Translations under genes and position numbers: made by a program
The notes under the pieces: generated by a model
What the model saw: only the letters and a program-made list of their open reading frames with translations
Database searches by the model: none
Told to the model about the DNA's origin: nothing
Shown: positions 45,511 to 56,039 of the stretch, in pieces
How positions within the stretch are numbered: position 1 is the stretch's first letter
Layout of the letters: each line of letters starts with the position of its first letter
NCBI RefSeq assembly: GCF_900102915.1
Contig: NZ_FNGG01000005.1
Span: 1-64,000, forward strand
Length of the DNA stretch: 64,000 bases
Reading direction: 5' to 3'
DNA from: Salinimicrobium catena
GTDB lineage: Bacteria; Bacteroidota; Bacteroidia; Flavobacteriales; Flavobacteriaceae

Positions 45511-48500
45511 TTATTCTTCTAATCTAATATCTAATCCCAGACCTTTCAGTTCGTGCATCAACACGTTGAATGATTCGGGTAGTCCCGGTTCTGGCATTGG
45601 CTCACCTTTTACGATGGCTTCATAAGTCTTGGCCCTTCCAATAACATCATCAGACTTCACGGTCAAGATTTCACGCAGGGTAGCTGAAGCACCGTAGGCT
45701 TCAAGTGCCCAAACCTCCATCTCACCAAATCGCTGACCACCAAACTGTGCTTTACCTCCAAGAGGCTGCTGGGTGATAAGTGAGTATGGCCCGATAGAAC
45801 GCGCGTGCATCTTATCATCGATCATGTGACCTAACTTAAGCATATAGATGACACCAACAGTTGCCGGCTGGTCAAAACGGTCTCCGGTTCCACCATCATA
45901 AAGATAAGTGTGACCAAAGCGTGGAATTCCGGCTTCGTCTGTCAATTCATTGATCTGGTCTATAGTCGCACCGTCGAAAATTGGGGTAGCATATTTCTTC
46001 CCTAATTTTTGTCCGGCCCATCCAAGAACAGTCTCATAGATCTGTCCAATGTTCATACGCGATGGTACCCCAAGTGGGTTCAACACGATATCAACAGGGG
46101 TTCCGTCTTCAAGGAACGGCATATCTTCCTGGCGAACGATTCGCGCAACGATACCCTTGTTTCCGTGACGACCTGCCATCTTATCCCCTACTTTAAGCTT
46201 GCGCTTCTTGGCGATATAGATCTTGGCAAGTTTCAGGATCCCTGATGGCAATTCATCTCCAACAGAAATAGTGAACTTCTCTCTTCTTAGGTTACCCTGA
46301 ATGTCGTTCTCCTTGATACGGTAGTTGTGCAGAAGGTCTGCCACCAACGCGTTAAGGTGATCATCTGTGGTCCAGGTTCCCTGGGTAAGGTGCGTATAGT
46401 CATCAACAGCGTTCAGCATCTTTTGGGTGTACTTCTTACCTTTTGGAAGGATCTCTTCCCCAAGGTCGTTCATAACTCCCTGTGCAGTCTTACCACCAAT
46501 GATAGCGAAAAGCTTGTCCACCAGTTCAGACTTAAGAATAGCGAACTTGGCTTCGTACTTCTTCTCTAATGCCGCAACATCTTCCTTGTCCTGAGCTCTC
46601 TTACGCTTATCCTTGATGGCACGGGCAAACAATTTCTTGTCGATAACCACACCGCTCAAGGACGGAGAAGCTTTTAGAGAGGCATCTTTCACGTCTCCGG
46701 CCTTATCACCGAAGATGGCTCTTAATAGTTTTTCTTCCGGAGTTGGATCGCTCTCTCCTTTAGGAGTGATCTTACCAATAAGAATGTCTCCGGGCTTCAC
46801 TTCTGCACCCACACGAATCATTCCGTTCTCATCAAGGTCTTTTGTAGCCTCTTCAGAAACGTTAGGAATGTCGTTGGTCAATTCTTCATTACCCAGTTTG
46901 GTATCTCTCACCTCAAGTGAGTACTCGTCAATGTGGATAGAAGTAAAGATATCGTCTCTAACCACTTTTTCTGAGATCACGATCGCATCCTCAAAGTTGT
47001 ATCCTTTCCAGGGCATGAAGGCAACCTTCATGTTACGACCTAAAGCAAGTTCCCCGGCTTCAGTAGCATATCCCTGACAAAGAACCTGACCTTTAGAAAC
47101 CCTGTCTCCTACTCTTACGATAGGCTTCAGGTTGATAGAGGTACCCTGGTTTGTCTTTCTAAACTTAACCAGTTCATAAGTTTTAGAATCTGAATCGAAG
47201 CTAACCATTCGCTCCTCATCGGTTCTGTCATACTTAATAGTGATCTGGTTCGCGTCAACATACTCTACAGTTCCAGCTCCTTCTGCATTTATTAATACTC
47301 GGGAATCTGTAGCAACCTGTCTTTCCAGTCCGGTACCTACGATTGGAGAATCAACTCTCAATAGAGGCACGGCCTGGCGCATCATGTTAGATCCCATCAA
47401 GGCACGGTTCGCATCATCATGTTCCAGGAATGGAATCAAAGAAGCAGATATAGATGCTACCTGGTTTGGCGCAACGTCAATGTAGTGAACAGATTTTGGC
47501 TCTACTACCGGGAAGTCACCTTCCTCACGGGCAATAATTCTTTCAGGCTCGATAGTTCCATCGTCCGAAATAGGGATGTTCGCCTGGGCGATCATTCTCT
47601 CTTCTTCTTCCTCGGCACTTAGATATCTTGGTTCTTCATTGATGTTCACTTTTCCGTCTACCACCTCACGGTATGGAGTTTCGATGAAGCCCATTCCGTT
47701 TACTTTGGCATAAACTGAAAGTGAAGAGATCAAACCAATGTTCGGTCCTTCAGGTGTTTCAATAGGACAAAGCCTTCCGTAGTGAGTATAGTGAACGTCA
47801 CGTACCTCGAAACCAGCTCTTTCTCTTGAAAGACCACCTGGCCCAAGAGCTGAAAGACGACGCTTGTGAGTGATCTCTGCAAGCGGGTTTGTCTGGTCCA
47901 TGAACTGAGACAACTGGTTAGTTCCAAAGAAAGAGTTGATCACAGAAGAAAGAGTCTTCGCGTTGATCAAATCGATTGGAGTAAAGACCTCGTTGTCACG
48001 AACGTTCATTCTCTCACGAATGGTTCTTGCCATACGGGCAAGTCCAACCCCAAACTGCTGAGACAACTGCTCTCCTACTGTTCTAACACGACGGTTAGAC
48101 AAGTGGTCGATATCATCGATCTCTGCCTTGGAGTTAATAAGTTCGATCAAATATTTAACGATGGTAATGATATCCTCGCGGGTAAGCACCTGCTTATCCA
48201 TGGCGATATCAAGACCAAGTTTCTTGTTCATTCTGTAACGCCCTACTTCCCCAAGGTTGTAACGCTGGTCACTAAAGAACAATTTGTCAATAATACCTCT
48301 TGCCGTTTCCTCATCTGGCGGCTCGGCATTACGTAGCTGACGGTATATGTGCTCAACCGCCTCTTTTTCAGAGTTGGTTGGGTCTTTTTGCAATGTGTTG
48401 TGGATAATCGCGTAGTCTCCTGTTTGATTATCCTCTTTATGTAGCAGAATGGTCTTGGAACCGGTTTCTACTATCTCTTCAATATGCTCTTTTTCGAGAA

Positions 48501-49323
48501 CGGTGTCACGATCAAGAACTATCTCGTTACGCTCAATTGAAACCACCTCACCTGTATCCTCATCAACGAAATCTTCATACCAGGTGTTCAATACACGTGC
48601 GGCCAGCTTTCGGCCCAATACTTTTTTAAGTCCAGACTTGGAAACTTTCACCTCTTCTGCAAGGTCAAAGATCTCAAGAATGTCTTTGTCACGCTCAAAT
48701 CCAATGGCACGGAAAAGAGTGGTAACAGGTAATTTTTTCTTCCTATCGATATAAGCGTACATTACGCTGTTGATATCGGTAGCAAATTCAATCCATGATC
48801 CTTTAAAAGGAATAACACGGGCAGAATACAATTTGGTTCCGTTCGCGTGGAACGACTGTCCAAAGAATACTCCCGGGGAACGGTGTAACTGAGATACAAC
48901 TACGCGCTCTGCACCATTAATACAAAATGTCCCACTTGGGGTCATATAAGGGATGGTCCCTAAATACACGTCCTGCACGATGGTTTCAAAGTCCTCATGC
49001 TCTGGGTCTGTACAATAAAGCTTTAGCCGTGCTTTAAGCGGTACACTATAAGTAAGTCCACGCTCGATACATTCCTGGATGGAATATCTTGGTGGGTCCA
49101 CAAAATAGTCTAAGAATTCTAGTACGAATTGATTACGGGTGTCCGTAATTGGAAAGTTTTCCATGAAGGTGTTATAAAGACCTTCATTTCCCCTTTCTTC
49201 TGATTTCGTTTCCAACTGGAAGAAGTCCTGGAACGACTTAATTTGGATATCCAAAAAGTCGGGATAATCAGGTCTGTTCTTCACAGAAGAGAAATTCAAT
49301 CTTTCAGTTTGCGTTGCTAACAT
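45511..49323 (-). CDS. rpoB: RNA polymerase beta subunit
   Basis: A 1270-residue beta subunit; the ATG at 49323 is chosen over a TTG one codon upstream. It contains the rifampicin-region [20 protein letters not shown] (about 462-481) with [12 protein letters not shown], and the C-terminal clamp [21 protein letters not shown]. It has the normal Bacteroidota length. It is co-transcribed with rpoC behind rplL, with a 132-base spacer carrying a hairpin at 49395-49433. The rifampicin region appears wild type: Asp, His and Ser equivalents are present. Confidence 0.99.
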   Translation of the reverse strand: MLATQTERLNFSSVKNRPDYPDFLDIQIKSFQDFFQLETKSEERGNEGLYNTFMENFPITDTRNQFVLEFLDYFVDPPRYSIQECIERGLTYSVPLKARLKLYCTDPEHEDFETIVQDVYLGTIPYMTPSGTFCINGAERVVVSQLHRSPGVFFGQSFHANGTKLYSARVIPFKGSWIEFATDINSVMYAYIDRKKKLPVTTLFRAIGFERDKDILEIFDLAEEVKVSKSGLKKVLGRKLAARVLNTWYEDFVDEDTGEVVSIERNEIVLDRDTVLEKEHIEEIVETGSKTILLHKEDNQTGDYAIIHNTLQKDPTNSEKEAVEHIYRQLRNAEPPDEETARGIIDKLFFSDQRYNLGEVGRYRMNKKLGLDIAMDKQVLTREDIITIVKYLIELINSKAEIDDIDHLSNRRVRTVGEQLSQQFGVGLARMARTIRERMNVRDNEVFTPIDLINAKTLSSVINSFFGTNQLSQFMDQTNPLAEITHKRRLSALGPGGLSRERAGFEVRDVHYTHYGRLCPIETPEGPNIGLISSLSVYAKVNGMGFIETPYREVVDGKVNINEEPRYLSAEEEEERMIAQANIPISDDGTIEPERIIAREEGDFPVVEPKSVHYIDVAPNQVASISASLIPFLEHDDANRALMGSNMMRQAVPLLRVDSPIVGTGLERQVATDSRVLINAEGAGTVEYVDANQITIKYDRTDEERMVSFDSDSKTYELVKFRKTNQGTSINLKPIVRVGDRVSKGQVLCQGYATEAGELALGRNMKVAFMPWKGYNFEDAIVISEKVVRDDIFTSIHIDEYSLEVRDTKLGNEELTNDIPNVSEEATKDLDENGMIRVGAEVKPGDILIGKITPKGESDPTPEEKLLRAIFGDKAGDVKDASLKASPSLSGVVIDKKLFARAIKDKRKRAQDKEDVAALEKKYEAKFAILKSELVDKLFAIIGGKTAQGVMNDLGEEILPKGKKYTQKMLNAVDDYTHLTQGTWTTDDHLNALVADLLHNYRIKENDIQGNLRREKFTISVGDELPSGILKLAKIYIAKKRKLKVGDKMAGRHGNKGIVARIVRQEDMPFLEDGTPVDIVLNPLGVPSRMNIGQIYETVLGWAGQKLGKKYATPIFDGATIDQINELTDEAGIPRFGHTYLYDGGTGDRFDQPATVGVIYMLKLGHMIDDKMHARSIGPYSLITQQPLGGKAQFGGQRFGEMEVWALEAYGASATLREILTVKSDDVIGRAKTYEAIVKGEPMPEPGLPESFNVLMHELKGLGLDIRLEE

Positions 49324-49394
49324 CAATGGACGGAATTATGTTATTATAAAAAAATGGGCGCGAAATAAACAGGAAATGTTTATATACGCAAAAG

Positions 49395-49433
49395 GGTTTA
49401 GACCTCAGAGAACCTAATCCCCGGGTCTAAACC
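49395..49433. promoter_or_regulatory. Hairpin between rplL and rpoB
   Basis: A perfect 10-bp stem GGTTTAGACC (49395-49404) with GGTCTAAACC (49424-49433) in the rplL-rpoB spacer. There is no T-run, so it is not a plain terminator. A processing or attenuation site as in other bacteria is plausible. Confidence 0.5.
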
Positions 49434-49455
49434 TATATGAGTTTGTAGGCTTCGC

Positions 49456-49833
49456 TTACTTAAGCTCAACCTCAGCTCCTGCTTCTTCTAACTGTGCTTT
49501 TAATGCTTCAGCTTCGTCTTTAGCAACTCCTTCTTTCACTGGTTTAGGAGCACCATCTACCAATTCTTTAGCGTCTTTAAGACCAAGACCGGTAAGTTCT
49601 TTTACTAATTTCACTACGGCTAGTTTAGATCCACCCGGAGCTTTAAGAATTACGTCAAATTCAGTTTGCTCTTCAGCTTCTTCTCCACCACCAGCAGCAG
49701 CACCACCAGCAACAGCTACAGCTGCAGCAGCAGGCTCAATACCGTATTCTTCTTTTAAAATATCAGCTAACTCGTTTACTTCTTTAACGGTCAAGTTAAC
49801 TAATTGTTCTGCGAAATCTTTTAAATCTGCCAT
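49456..49833 (-). CDS. rplL: 50S ribosomal protein L7/L12
   Basis: A 125-residue bL12 stalk protein that recruits translation factors. The N-terminal dimerisation part (1-35) is followed by an Ala/Gly hinge ([16 protein letters not shown], about 35-50) and the C-terminal domain with [19 protein letters not shown] and LKDAKELVD, where the factor-binding helix lies. Normal length. Position behind rplJ is canonical. Confidence 0.98.
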   Translation of the reverse strand: MADLKDFAEQLVNLTVKEVNELADILKEEYGIEPAAAAVAVAGGAAAGGGEEAEEQTEFDVILKAPGGSKLAVVKLVKELTGLGLKDAKELVDGAPKPVKEGVAKDEAEALKAQLEEAGAEVELK

Positions 49834-49891
49834 TTTCTATCGTTTTTAAAATGTAATGTAATTTATATTTGTTAAAAAGTGCGTACTTGGT

Positions 49892-50413
49892 TTATCCTTC
49901 TTTTTCAGAAAGGGTCTTAAGAATTCCAGCCAGTTTACCACCACCAGACTTAAGAGCCGAAACAACGTTCTTAGCAGGTGATTGTAGCAATCCAACGATA
50001 TCCCCAATAACTTCTTCTTTGGATTTGATGTTCACCAGGGTCTCCAGGTAATCATCTCCCACATAGATAGCTTCTTCTACGAAAGCACCTTTTAGAAGGG
50101 GTCTGTCAGATTTCTTTCTGAATTCTTTGATCACTTTAGCAGGCGCGTTTCCAGTGTCAGAGAACATGATTGAAGTGTTTCCTTTCAATACAGAAGGAAG
50201 ATCTCCAAAATCCTTATCTGAACTTTCCATGGCCTTGGCCAAAAGTGTATTTTTAACTACCGCAAGCTTCACATTGGCCTTAAAGCAGGCACGACGCAAA
50301 TTTGAAGTATTTCCGGCGTTCAAACCTGAAATATCTGCCAGGTAAATAGTGTTATTTTCAGCTAACTGGGCAGTTAAATCTTCAATTACTCTTGATTTTT
50401 CTTCTCTTGTCAT
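49892..50413 (-). CDS. rplJ: 50S ribosomal protein L10
   Basis: A 173-residue uL10, the base of the ribosomal stalk that binds 23S rRNA and L12 dimers. MTREEKSRVIEDLTAQL begins the usual N-terminal RNA-binding domain; a C-terminal helix (residues 145-165) is the L12-binding site. It lies 12 bases from rplA. An L10 leader as in E. coli could be sought in that short spacer, but there is too little space for a typical one. Confidence 0.98.
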   Translation of the reverse strand: MTREEKSRVIEDLTAQLAENNTIYLADISGLNAGNTSNLRRACFKANVKLAVVKNTLLAKAMESSDKDFGDLPSVLKGNTSIMFSDTGNAPAKVIKEFRKKSDRPLLKGAFVEEAIYVGDDYLETLVNIKSKEEVIGDIVGLLQSPAKNVVSALKSGGGKLAGILKTLSEKEG

Positions 50414-50425
50414 AATCCAATAATA

Positions 50426-51124
50426 TTATTGCTCAGTGAACCTTTTAGTATCTATCTCCACGCTAGGACTCATGGTGCTAGACATGTGAATACTCTTAAT
50501 GTATACACCTTTAGCAGCCGTAGGCTTCAATTTTACCAGGGTAGTTAATAATTCTCTTGCGTTCCCAGCAATCTTTTCAGCATCAAAAGACGCTTTTCCG
50601 ATTCCTGCATGAACAATACCAGTTTTGTCAACTTTGAAGTCGATCTTACCGGCTTTCACGTCTGAAACAGCTTTTGCTACATCCATAGTTACCGTACCGG
50701 TCTTAGGGTTTGGCATAAGCCCTCTTGGTCCAAGAACACGTCCCAGTGGCCCAAGTTTACCCATAACGCTAGGCATAGTGATGATCACATCAACATCTGT
50801 CCATCCTCCCTTGATCTTATCAAGGTACTCGTCTAATCCAACATAATCTGCACCGGCAGCTTTAGCTTCTTCTTCCTTATCTGGAGTTACAAGAGCCAAA
50901 ACTTTTACGTCTTTACCTGTACCGTGTGGTAAGGTAACAACACCTCGCACCATTTGATTTGCCTTACGCGGGTCTACGTTCAAACGAACTGCCAAATCCA
51001 CAGAAGGATCAAAGTTTACGTTGGTAATCTCTTTTATTAAAGCTGAAGCTTCTGCAACCGAATAAGTTTTACCTTTTTCAAGTTTAGACTGTGCTTCCTT
51101 TTGCTTTTTAGTCAATCTTGCCAT
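50426..51124 (-). CDS. rplA: 50S ribosomal protein L1
   Basis: A 232-residue uL1, mover of the E-site tRNA and in many bacteria a translational repressor of its own m[22 protein letters not shown] starts the family pattern; [15 protein letters not shown] is the conserved rRNA-binding block (about 127-141). Normal length, 18 bases from rplK. Confidence 0.98.
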   Translation of the reverse strand: MARLTKKQKEAQSKLEKGKTYSVAEASALIKEITNVNFDPSVDLAVRLNVDPRKANQMVRGVVTLPHGTGKDVKVLALVTPDKEEEAKAAGADYVGLDEYLDKIKGGWTDVDVIITMPSVMGKLGPLGRVLGPRGLMPNPKTGTVTMDVAKAVSDVKAGKIDFKVDKTGIVHAGIGKASFDAEKIAGNARELLTTLVKLKPTAAKGVYIKSIHMSSTMSPSVEIDTKRFTEQ

Positions 51125-51142
51125 TCTTAATTTCTTTTTGGA

Positions 51143-51580
51143 TTAAAAAGGTGCTTGTCCTTTTACAGTAATTCCCATAGATCTTGCTGTTCCAGCTACC
51201 ATTTTCATTGCAGACTCAACAGTAAATGCATTTAGATCCTGCATTTTATCTTCAGCAATGGCTCTTACCTGATCCCAAGAAACACTAGCTACTTTCTTAC
51301 GGTTTGGCTCACCAGACCCTTTTTTAGCTTTTGCAGCTTCCAAAATTTGCACTGCAGCCGGAGGGGTTTTAATTACAAAGTCAAAAGACTTGTCTTTGTA
51401 AACAGTGATAACAACAGGCAATACTTTACCTTGCTTATCCTGGGTCCTTCCGTTGAATTGCTTACAGAACTCCATGATGTTCACCCCGGCAGCACCCAAA
51501 GCAGGACCTACTGGTGGTGAAGGGTTAGCAGCACCTCCGCGAACTTGCAACTTAACAACCTTACTTACTTCTTTTGCCAT
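51143..51580 (-). CDS. rplK: 50S ribosomal protein L11
   Basis: A 145-residue uL11 of the GTPase-associated centre. The N-terminal proline-rich loop [15 protein letters not shown] (about 15-29), where thiostrepton acts, and the C-terminal rRNA-binding domain ([19 protein letters not shown]) are intact. First ribosomal gene of the rplKAJL-rpoBC run, behind nusG. Confidence 0.98.
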   Translation of the reverse strand: MAKEVSKVVKLQVRGGAANPSPPVGPALGAAGVNIMEFCKQFNGRTQDKQGKVLPVVITVYKDKSFDFVIKTPPAAVQILEAAKAKKGSGEPNRKKVASVSWDQVRAIAEDKMQDLNAFTVESAMKMVAGTARSMGITVKGQAPF

Positions 51581-51655
51581 TTTTCTAATTTTAAGATGAT
51601 AGTTTTGTTAGTGGAAGCATTACTTAAACTATCGAAAATATGTGTGTAACAGTTA

Positions 51656-52207
51656 TTATACTTTTTCAACCTGCATATAGCTCAATTCCAGCGGCGTCTT
51701 CCTTCCGAAGATCTTCACCATCACCTCAAGCTTACGCTTCTCTTCATTTATCTTCTCTACAGTACCGTTAAACCCGTTGAAAGGTCCGTCGATAACTTTA
51801 ATCGTTTCACCAATGGTAAATGGTATGGCTACATTGTCTGTCTTAACAGAAAGCTCATCAACCTTACCCAACATGCGGTTAACTTCAGATTTTCTAAGAG
51901 GCACAGGATCTCCGCCTTTGGTCTCTCCTAAAAACCCGATAACACCGTTAATCGATTTGATTATATGCGTAACTTCCCCGCCAAGATTTGCAAGGATCAT
52001 TACATAACCGGGAAAGTAAACACGCTCTTTGTTCACTTTTTTCCCGTTTCTTATCTGGATCACTTTTTCGGTAGGAACAAGGACCTGGTCTATAAAATCT
52101 TCAAGACCTTCATGAGAGATCTCTCTCTCAATATATTCCTTCACCTTATTTTCCTGTCCGCTTACGGCACGAACTACATACCACTTTTTGTCTTTCACTT
52201 CTGCCAT
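51656..52207 (-). CDS. nusG: Transcription antitermination protein NusG
   Basis: A 183-residue NusG starting MAEVKDKKWYVVRAVSGQE (ATG 52207); a nine-codon upstream extension is unlikely. The NGN domain (about 8-110) and C-terminal KOW domain (about 128-180, GPFNGFNGTVEKINEEKRK) are both present. It links RNA polymerase to Rho or to the ribosome. SecE lies 11 bases upstream, the canonical secE-nusG pair. Confidence 0.97.
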   Translation of the reverse strand: MAEVKDKKWYVVRAVSGQENKVKEYIEREISHEGLEDFIDQVLVPTEKVIQIRNGKKVNKERVYFPGYVMILANLGGEVTHIIKSINGVIGFLGETKGGDPVPLRKSEVNRMLGKVDELSVKTDNVAIPFTIGETIKVIDGPFNGFNGTVEKINEEKRKLEVMVKIFGRKTPLELSYMQVEKV

Positions 52208-52218
52208 AGCAATACGAT

Positions 52219-52416
52219 TTATGATTTGATCCACTCAAAATATTGCTCGATAGCACCGCTAAAGACAGTGTCTACTCCCCAGATCACCAAAGCAAAAATG
52301 ATAGAAAAAACAGCCACAACCACGGTAAGTCTTTGAGCTTCTGACCAGGTTGGCCAGGTTACGTGGTTCTTTAATTCGTTGTATGACTCTGATAAATAAT
52401 TTGCTATTCCTGCCAT
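52219..52416 (-). CDS. secE: Preprotein translocase subunit SecE
   Basis: A 65-residue SecE, the minimal single-helix form. The N-terminal amphipathic segment (MAGIANYLSESYNELKNHVTW) has the conserved TWPTW region (about 20-24), followed by the membrane helix VVVAVFSIIFALVIWGV. It stabilises SecY in the inner membrane. It sits between tRNA-Trp and nusG, the standard arrangement. Confidence 0.96.
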   Translation of the reverse strand: MAGIANYLSESYNELKNHVTWPTWSEAQRLTVVVAVFSIIFALVIWGVDTVFSGAIEQYFEWIKS

Positions 52417-52546
52417 GGTATTTTAATTTTATTCACCCGATTTTTGCGGGCGCAGGCTCAAAGAATTTTATCTGCTGAAGAAATCTTTTGCCCCATTGAT
52501 CAATATTATTTAGGAATACAGGGTAATAACCGAACATTTCCTTAAG

Positions 52547-52619
52547 CACGGGTTGAGAGACTCGAACTCCCGACACCTGGTTTTGGAGACCAGTGCTCTA
52601 CCAACTGAGCTAAACCCGT
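52547..52619 (-). tRNA. tRNA-Trp (anticodon CCA)
   Basis: 73-nt cloverleaf with acceptor ACGGGTT/AACCCGT, discriminator G, D-arm AGCTCAGTTGG, anticodon loop CTCCAAA giving CCA, and T-loop GTTCGAG. It lies between tuf and secE. Confidence 0.96.
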
Positions 52620-52679
52620 AAGTATAAGTTAAGGCATTCACCGGGGTGAATACCTTAACTTTATATCAAAAGACTATTC

Positions 52680-53867
52680 TTAGTCTAAGATTTCAGTAAC
52701 CTGTCCAGCACCTACAGTTCTACCACCTTCACGGATAGCGAAACGTAGACCAACGTTCATTGCGATTGGCTGGATAAGATCTACAGTAATTGTAAGGTTA
52801 TCACCTGGCATTACCATCTCAACACCTTCTGGAAGGTTGATAGTTCCAGTTACGTCAGTTGTACGTACGTAGAACTGTGGACGGTAGTTGTTGTGGAATG
52901 GAGTGTGACGACCACCTTCTTCTTTCTTAAGGATATAAACCTCAGCTTTGAATTTAGCGTGTGGAGTTACAGATCCTGGTTTAGTGATTACCATACCTCT
53001 TGAGATCTGAGTTTTCTCAATACCTCTAAGAAGAAGACCTACGTTATCTCCAGCTTCACCTCTATCAAGAATCTTACGGAACATCTCAACTCCAGTAATA
53101 GTAGAAGTAAGTTTTCCAGCTCCCATACCAATGATCTCTACAGGATCTCCAGTGTTAGCAACACCAGTCTCTATACGACCAGTAGCAACAGTACCACGAC
53201 CAGTAATAGAGAATACATCTTCGATAGGCATTAGGAAAGGCTTATCAACGTCACGCTGTGGAAGCTCGATCCAGCTATCAACAGCCTCCATCAATTCCAA
53301 TACAGTGTCAACCCATTTTTGCTCACCGTTAAGTGCACCAAGAGCTGAACCAGAAATAACAGGACCGTTATCACCATCATATTCGTAGAAAGAAAGAAGA
53401 TCTCTTACTTCCATCTCAACTAGTTCTAATAATTCTTCATCGTCAACCATGTCAACTTTGTTCAAGAATACAACGATTCTTGGAATACCAACCTGACGTC
53501 CTAATAGGATGTGTTCACGAGTTTGTGGCATTGGACCATCAGTAGCCGCAACTACAAGGATAGCACCGTCCATCTGAGCAGCACCAGTTACCATGTTCTT
53601 AACGTAATCGGCGTGACCTGGACAGTCAACGTGAGCGTAGTGACGATTAGCAGTTGAGTACTCTACGTGTGAAGAGTTAATGGTAATACCTCTTTCTTTT
53701 TCTTCCGGAGCATTATCAATCTGATCAAAAGATCTAGCTTCTGAATAACCAGCATCAGCCAATACTTTAGTAATAGCTGCTGTTAAAGTTGTTTTTCCGT
53801 GATCTACGTGCCCAATAGTACCTATGTTAAGGTGCGGTTTGGACCGATCGTAAGTTTCCTTTGCCAT
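52680..53867 (-). CDS. tuf: Elongation factor Tu
   Basis: A 395-residue EF-Tu carrying aminoacyl-tRNA to the ribosome. G1 is GHVDHGKT (about 19-26), G3 DCPGHADY (about 81), G4 [10 protein letters not shown] (about 136), and the three-domain build is intact. Sequence ends TEILD. The gene sits between tRNA-Thr (GGU) and tRNA-Trp, the classical tufB setting. Only this tuf copy is in the window. Confidence 0.99.
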   Translation of the reverse strand: MAKETYDRSKPHLNIGTIGHVDHGKTTLTAAITKVLADAGYSEARSFDQIDNAPEEKERGITINSSHVEYSTANRHYAHVDCPGHADYVKNMVTGAAQMDGAILVVAATDGPMPQTREHILLGRQVGIPRIVVFLNKVDMVDDEELLELVEMEVRDLLSFYEYDGDNGPVISGSALGALNGEQKWVDTVLELMEAVDSWIELPQRDVDKPFLMPIEDVFSITGRGTVATGRIETGVANTGDPVEIIGMGAGKLTSTITGVEMFRKILDRGEAGDNVGLLLRGIEKTQISRGMVITKPGSVTPHAKFKAEVYILKKEEGGRHTPFHNNYRPQFYVRTTDVTGTINLPEGVEMVMPGDNLTITVDLIQPIAMNVGLRFAIREGGRTVGAGQVTEILD

Positions 53868-53925
53868 AATTAATACTTATTTAATCTTAGTTATATATTA
53901 GTGTTCAATTTTATACAAAATCTAG

Positions 53926-53997
53926 AGCCAACGACGGGAATTGAACCCGTGACCTCTTCCTTACCAAGGAAACGCTCTACCCCTGAGCTACGTCGGC
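53926..53997 (-). tRNA. tRNA-Thr (anticodon GGU)
   Basis: 72-nt cloverleaf with acceptor GCCGACG/CGTTGGC (one G-U pair), discriminator U, anticodon loop TTGGTAA giving GGU. It lies 58 bases upstream of tuf in transcription order. Confidence 0.95.
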
Positions 53998-54108
53998 AAA
54001 AAAGCTTATCTCCAAAAAGTCAAACCTTATGGAGATAAAAATCTAGCGGGTCTATTCACTAAATTTCACAAGACAAGATCTGCGCGTTCACGAGATCTTT
54101 CTTTGTTG

Positions 54109-54181
54109 AGCGGGAGACCGGGTTCGAACCGGCGACATTCAGCTTGGAAGGCTGACGCTCTACCAACTGAGCTACTCCCGC
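54109..54181 (-). tRNA. tRNA-Gly (anticodon UCC)
   Basis: 73-nt cloverleaf with acceptor GCGGGAG/CTCCCGC, discriminator U, anticodon loop CTTCCAA giving UCC and T-loop GTTCGAA. Confidence 0.95.
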
Positions 54182-54261
54182 AGTACCTTAAACTTCCAAA
54201 TTTCAAGCACCAAATTCCAATTTGGTATTTGGAATTTGATTTTTTGGAATTTTAAATTTTG

Positions 54262-54344
54262 TGGGGAGAGCAGGATTCGAACCTGCGAAGTTAAAAAACA
54301 ACAGATTTACAGTCTGTCCTCGTTGGCCGCTTGAGTATCTCCCC
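54262..54344 (-). tRNA. tRNA-Tyr (anticodon GUA)
   Basis: 83-nt class II tRNA with acceptor GGGGAGA/TCTCCCC, discriminator A, anticodon loop CTGTAAA giving GUA and a long variable arm. The spacer at 54182-54261 is filler with an inverted repeat (CAAATTCCA/TGGAATTTG). Confidence 0.95.
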
Positions 54345-54540
54345 AATTTTTACCTTTTCCAGTATTTCACAGAACCACCGCTTTGGAATGGCTTGCTTTT
54401 TGAAGCCGCAAATTAATAGAAAATAAAACTATCTTCCAAAGCTTTTTTTCAAAAAATTAAGAACTAAAAGAGAAGTTTATCTTAATTCACATCAGATCAA
54501 TTTCTTAATCTGAATTCCTCTCTTTTTTCAAAATTTCAAG

Positions 54541-54614
54541 AGCCGATGGAGGGACTCGAACCCACGACCTGCTGATTACAAATCAGCTGCTCTAGCCAGC
54601 TGAGCTACATCGGC
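54541..54614 (-). tRNA. tRNA-Thr (anticodon UGU)
   Basis: 74 nt, identical in sequence to the tRNA-Thr at 35932-36005: acceptor GCCGATG/CATCGGC, discriminator U, anticodon UGU. First tRNA of the tRNA-tuf cluster in transcription order. Confidence 0.96.
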
Positions 54615-54637
54615 AAAGAACTTCTTTTCACAAAAAA

Positions 54638-54659
54638 AGTCCGCTATTTCTAACGGACT
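54638..54659 (-). terminator. Hairpin between hpf and the tRNA cluster
   Basis: A 9-bp stem with one G-U pair and a GAAA tetraloop read on the minus strand (54659 to 54638), followed by a run of seven T. It is a convincing hpf terminator. It begins one base after the -7 box at 54661-54668. Confidence 0.85.
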
Positions 54660-54660
54660 G

Positions 54661-54689
54661 CAAATGTATTCATTTTTTTCAGTTCTCAA
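54661..54689 (-). promoter_or_regulatory. Promoter for the tRNA-tuf cluster
   Basis: Minus-strand TTG (54687-54689), an 18-base spacer and TACATTTG (54661-54668) match the Bacteroidota sigma-A type promoter. A transcript would begin within or at the edge of the terminator hairpin at 54638-54659. Confidence 0.6.
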
Positions 54690-54708
54690 AACATTTCTAA
54701 AAAATATT

Positions 54709-55014
54709 TTAAGCAACCTGAGGGTTAAATTTTTTCTTTCGTTTTTGAAGCTGCCTTTCCAGCGAACTAACGCACTCATCTACACCCACTTCAAACCTTC
54801 GGCCCTTCTTTTTACAAATGATCTCATCTCCCGGTATGCTCAAAAGAATTTCTGAAACCTTGTTCTCTTTTTCACTGGTGTTTTGAACTTTTAGATAAAC
54901 ATCGGCATAAATGACGTTGTCAAAATGATTCTCCAGTTTGTCCAGCTTCTTTTGAATGAAATTAATCAATTTTTGATCTGCAGTGAAGTTGACCGATTGT
55001 ACGTTCATTTTCAT
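54709..55014 (-). CDS. hpf: Ribosome hibernation-promoting factor
   Basis: A 101-residue short HPF/RaiA-type protein that binds the 30S subunit and inactivates ribosomes in stationary phase. MKMNVQSVNFTADQKLINFIQKK is the family N terminus, KVQNTSEKENKVSEILLSIPG forms the central strands and the tail is basic (RQLQKRKKKFNP). It is the short form without the dimerisation domain. It follows xerC by 24 bases and precedes the tRNA cluster. Confidence 0.92.
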   Translation of the reverse strand: MKMNVQSVNFTADQKLINFIQKKLDKLENHFDNVIYADVYLKVQNTSEKENKVSEILLSIPGDEIICKKKGRRFEVGVDECVSSLERQLQKRKKKFNPQVA

Positions 55015-55038
55015 AGTACTTGAAGTTTAATTAAACAA

Positions 55039-55947
55039 TTATTGAGGTCCCTTTTTCCTGCTCCGGGGGTGCGCGTTATTGTAAACCCTGTTCAATTCGG
55101 CCATGCTGTTATGGGTGTAAACCTGGGTAGCAGCAAGACTGGAATGTCCTAGGAGTTCTTTTACAGCATTTATATGAGCACCCTGGTTCAGTAAATGAGT
55201 TGCAAAAGAATGCCGCAGTATATGCGGGCTCTTCTTTAACTTACTCGAGATACCTCTAAAATAATTATTAATTGTTCTATAAACAAGCGAATCATACATT
55301 TTAACGCCCTTACCGGTGAGAAATAAATAACCCTCAGAAAGGCTATTTTCCACCGCTTTTCGTTCAGGCAAATACTCTTCCAATACTTCTACAACAAAAG
55401 GCAAAAGAGGGATAAATCGCTCCTTGTTCCCCTTCCCTATCACTTTTAAGGACCTGCCCGGTACATCCACGTTTTGCAGCTTGATATTGATGAGCTCACT
55501 CCTTCTTATACCGGTGGAATACAGCAGCACGACCATGAGCTTATTCCGGATCTCCTCAAAACCTGCTGCCGGAAAAGCGTCAAGTGCCAGGTCGATCTCT
55601 TTTTCGGAAAAAGGGACCTGCAGCTTTTTCGAGATTTTCAAGGCTTTATGTTTGGCAAGAGGAGAGATCTCCAGCTGTTTTGTCTTCTGAAGGAACTTGT
55701 AATAAGATTTTAGAGAAGATATCTTCCTGTTGATGCTGGAATTGGAAAGCCCCTCTTCTACCAGTTGCACGAGCCAGCTGCGCACCTGCGGATAAGCCAC
55801 CTCCTTGAGGTTCTGCCCCTGATATTGAAACTCTATAAACTCCGCGAAAGCCTCCAGATCCTTCTTATAGGCAGTGACAGTATGCTGAGAATAGTTCTTT
55901 TCCAGTTCAAGGTATTGCAGAAAGGAATGGAGTTGGTTTTGGGGCAT
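55039..55947 (-). CDS. Tyrosine recombinase XerC/XerD family
   Basis: A 302-residue tyrosine recombinase; start MPQNQLHSFLQYLEL (ATG 55947) is preferred over ten residues of upstream extension. A SAM-like N-terminal domain (1-95) is followed by the catalytic domain with Arg in STGIRRSELI (about 146), Lys in VIGKGNKERF (about 172), HxxR in HILRHSFATHLL (about 245), His in GHSSLAATQVYTH (about 268) and the nucleophile Tyr in it. The RKHRHY set is complete. It is the chromosome-dimer enzyme by position beside rpsU and hpf; XerC versus XerD is not decided. Confidence 0.9.
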   Translation of the reverse strand: MPQNQLHSFLQYLELEKNYSQHTVTAYKKDLEAFAEFIEFQYQGQNLKEVAYPQVRSWLVQLVEEGLSNSSINRKISSLKSYYKFLQKTKQLEISPLAKHKALKISKKLQVPFSEKEIDLALDAFPAAGFEEIRNKLMVVLLYSTGIRRSELINIKLQNVDVPGRSLKVIGKGNKERFIPLLPFVVEVLEEYLPERKAVENSLSEGYLFLTGKGVKMYDSLVYRTINNYFRGISSKLKKSPHILRHSFATHLLNQGAHINAVKELLGHSSLAATQVYTHNSMAELNRVYNNAHPRSRKKGPQ

Positions 55948-56039
55948 AAAAAAACTGTTGACAAGCAAAGTTATCAAACTTTAACTTACCAACAGTTCAT
56001 TTATTTGTATATCTAAGAACTAAAGCTTAGGATTCGATA

